Of a DNA stretch of 6,696 nucleotides, positions 6,586 to 6,696 are shown piece after piece; positions within the stretch are counted from its first letter, which is position 1; the number at the start of each line of letters is the position of its first letter. Source of the stretch: an uncultured bacterium. GTDB taxonomy: Bacteria; Verrucomicrobiota; Kiritimatiellia; RFP12; UBA1067. A model generated the notes under the pieces. That model was not told the DNA's origin, ran no database searches, and saw only the letters and a list, made by a program, of their open reading frames with translations. Where the stretch lies: the NCBI GenBank assembly GCA_902773475.1, contig CACYEO010000202.1, positions 1 through 6,696 of the forward strand, in the 5' to 3' direction. The translations under genes were made by a program, and so were the position numbers.

Positions 6586-6612
6586 CAATTCTGTTAATTC
6601 TGTAAATTCTGT
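6586..6612. repeat. Three 9-nt tandem repeats NAATTCTGT
   Basis: Units 6586-6594, 6595-6603 and 6604-6612 differ only in the first base (C, T, A). The array is flanked by TGTCT on both sides (6581-6585 and 6610-6614). On the minus strand it reads as repeated ACAGAATT. Short intergenic repeats of this look are familiar from other bacterial genomes, from memory only. Confidence 0.85.
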
Positions 6613-6619
6613 CTAAAAA

Positions 6620-6659
6620 CCAAACACCCAAACACTCAAACACTCAAATACTCAAACCC
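6620..6659. repeat. Five 8-nt tandem repeats of type YCAAACAC
   Basis: Units start at 6620, 6628, 6636, 6644 and 6652: CCAAACAC twice, TCAAACAC, TCAAATAC and TCAAACCC. The period is exact over 40 bp with only point changes. On the minus strand this is a G/T-rich GTTTGAGT-like run. Similar CAAACACCC fragments lie at 6551-6571, beyond the 9-nt array. Confidence 0.85.
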
Positions 6660-6696
6660 TTCTCCCGCGGTGTGCTCAAGTGAAACGCGGCCATAA

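Larger units (their letters stand above)
6493..6696. other. Non-coding, AT-richer intergenic region with short tandem repeats
   Basis: No gene is supported between the ychF promoter and the window end. The stretch from about 6549 to 6660 is clearly AT-richer than the rest of the window. On the plus strand it is strongly biased to A and C in its CAAACAC-like parts. It holds a 9-nt array (6586-6612), an 8-nt array (6620-6659), and looser CAAACACCC-like copies at 6551-6571. Near the end CCGCG (6665-6669) and CGCGG (6686-6690) could form a small hairpin. A 16-codon minus-strand frame starting at 6694 is too short to call. Confidence 0.7.

Noticed and set aside
6549..6659. CRISPR array reading of the intergenic repeats
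   Set aside because: Units are 8-9 nt in direct tandem with no spacers and no cas genes nearby.
6646..6694. Minus-strand 16-codon frame beginning ATGGCCGCG near the window end
   Set aside because: Too short, ends in the 8-nt repeat array, and has no family signal; the window edge prevents judging any upstream context.

Overview
This is a high-GC bacterial chromosomal segment with mostly housekeeping content. The organism cannot be named from the sequence alone. The GC-rich codon use, the secreted Gly/His/Arg-rich protein and the F5/8C-like domain would fit a Verrucomicrobiota/Kiritimatiellota/Lentisphaerota-type (PVC) bacterium, but this is a weak inference. No phage, IS element, CRISPR array, rRNA or tRNA was found.

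Left half, plus strand. A truncated gene with a C-terminal discoidin-like domain (2-580) overlaps by 20 bp an RluA-family pseudouridine synthase (561-1280). After a 67-bp gap holding a strong GC hairpin and a possible promoter comes NAD kinase, nadK (GTG start at 1348, end 2196). Its end overlaps the start of ribonuclease III, rnc (2183-2851), by 14 bp. A small secreted repeat protein follows after 88 bp (2940-3368), with its own good Shine-Dalgarno sequence. Its transcription is probably ended by a strong hairpin plus T-run at 3398-3441.

Right half, minus strand. ychF, a ribosome-associated ATPase (6433-5312), has a well-formed sigma70-type promoter (6464-6492). It is followed after 39 bp by a biotin-dependent carboxyltransferase/decarboxylase of the OadA/PycB class (5272-3410). 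The two strands converge at about 3.4 kb, and the plus-strand terminator is partly built from the last codons and stop codon of the oadA-like gene.

The last 263 bases (6434-6696) carry no gene. They hold the ychF promoter and an AT-richer block with two kinds of short tandem repeat, an 8-nt array and a 9-nt array.

The genes do not form one pathway. RNA modification, NADP synthesis and RNA processing share a compact plus-strand run, while ychF and the carboxylase subunit form a two-gene minus-strand unit. I see no convincing new multi-gene system. The points most worth checking are the AccB-like biotin domain on the OadA-type protein, the terminator embedded in a convergent gene's coding end, the repeat block near 6.6 kb, and the repeat-built secreted protein.
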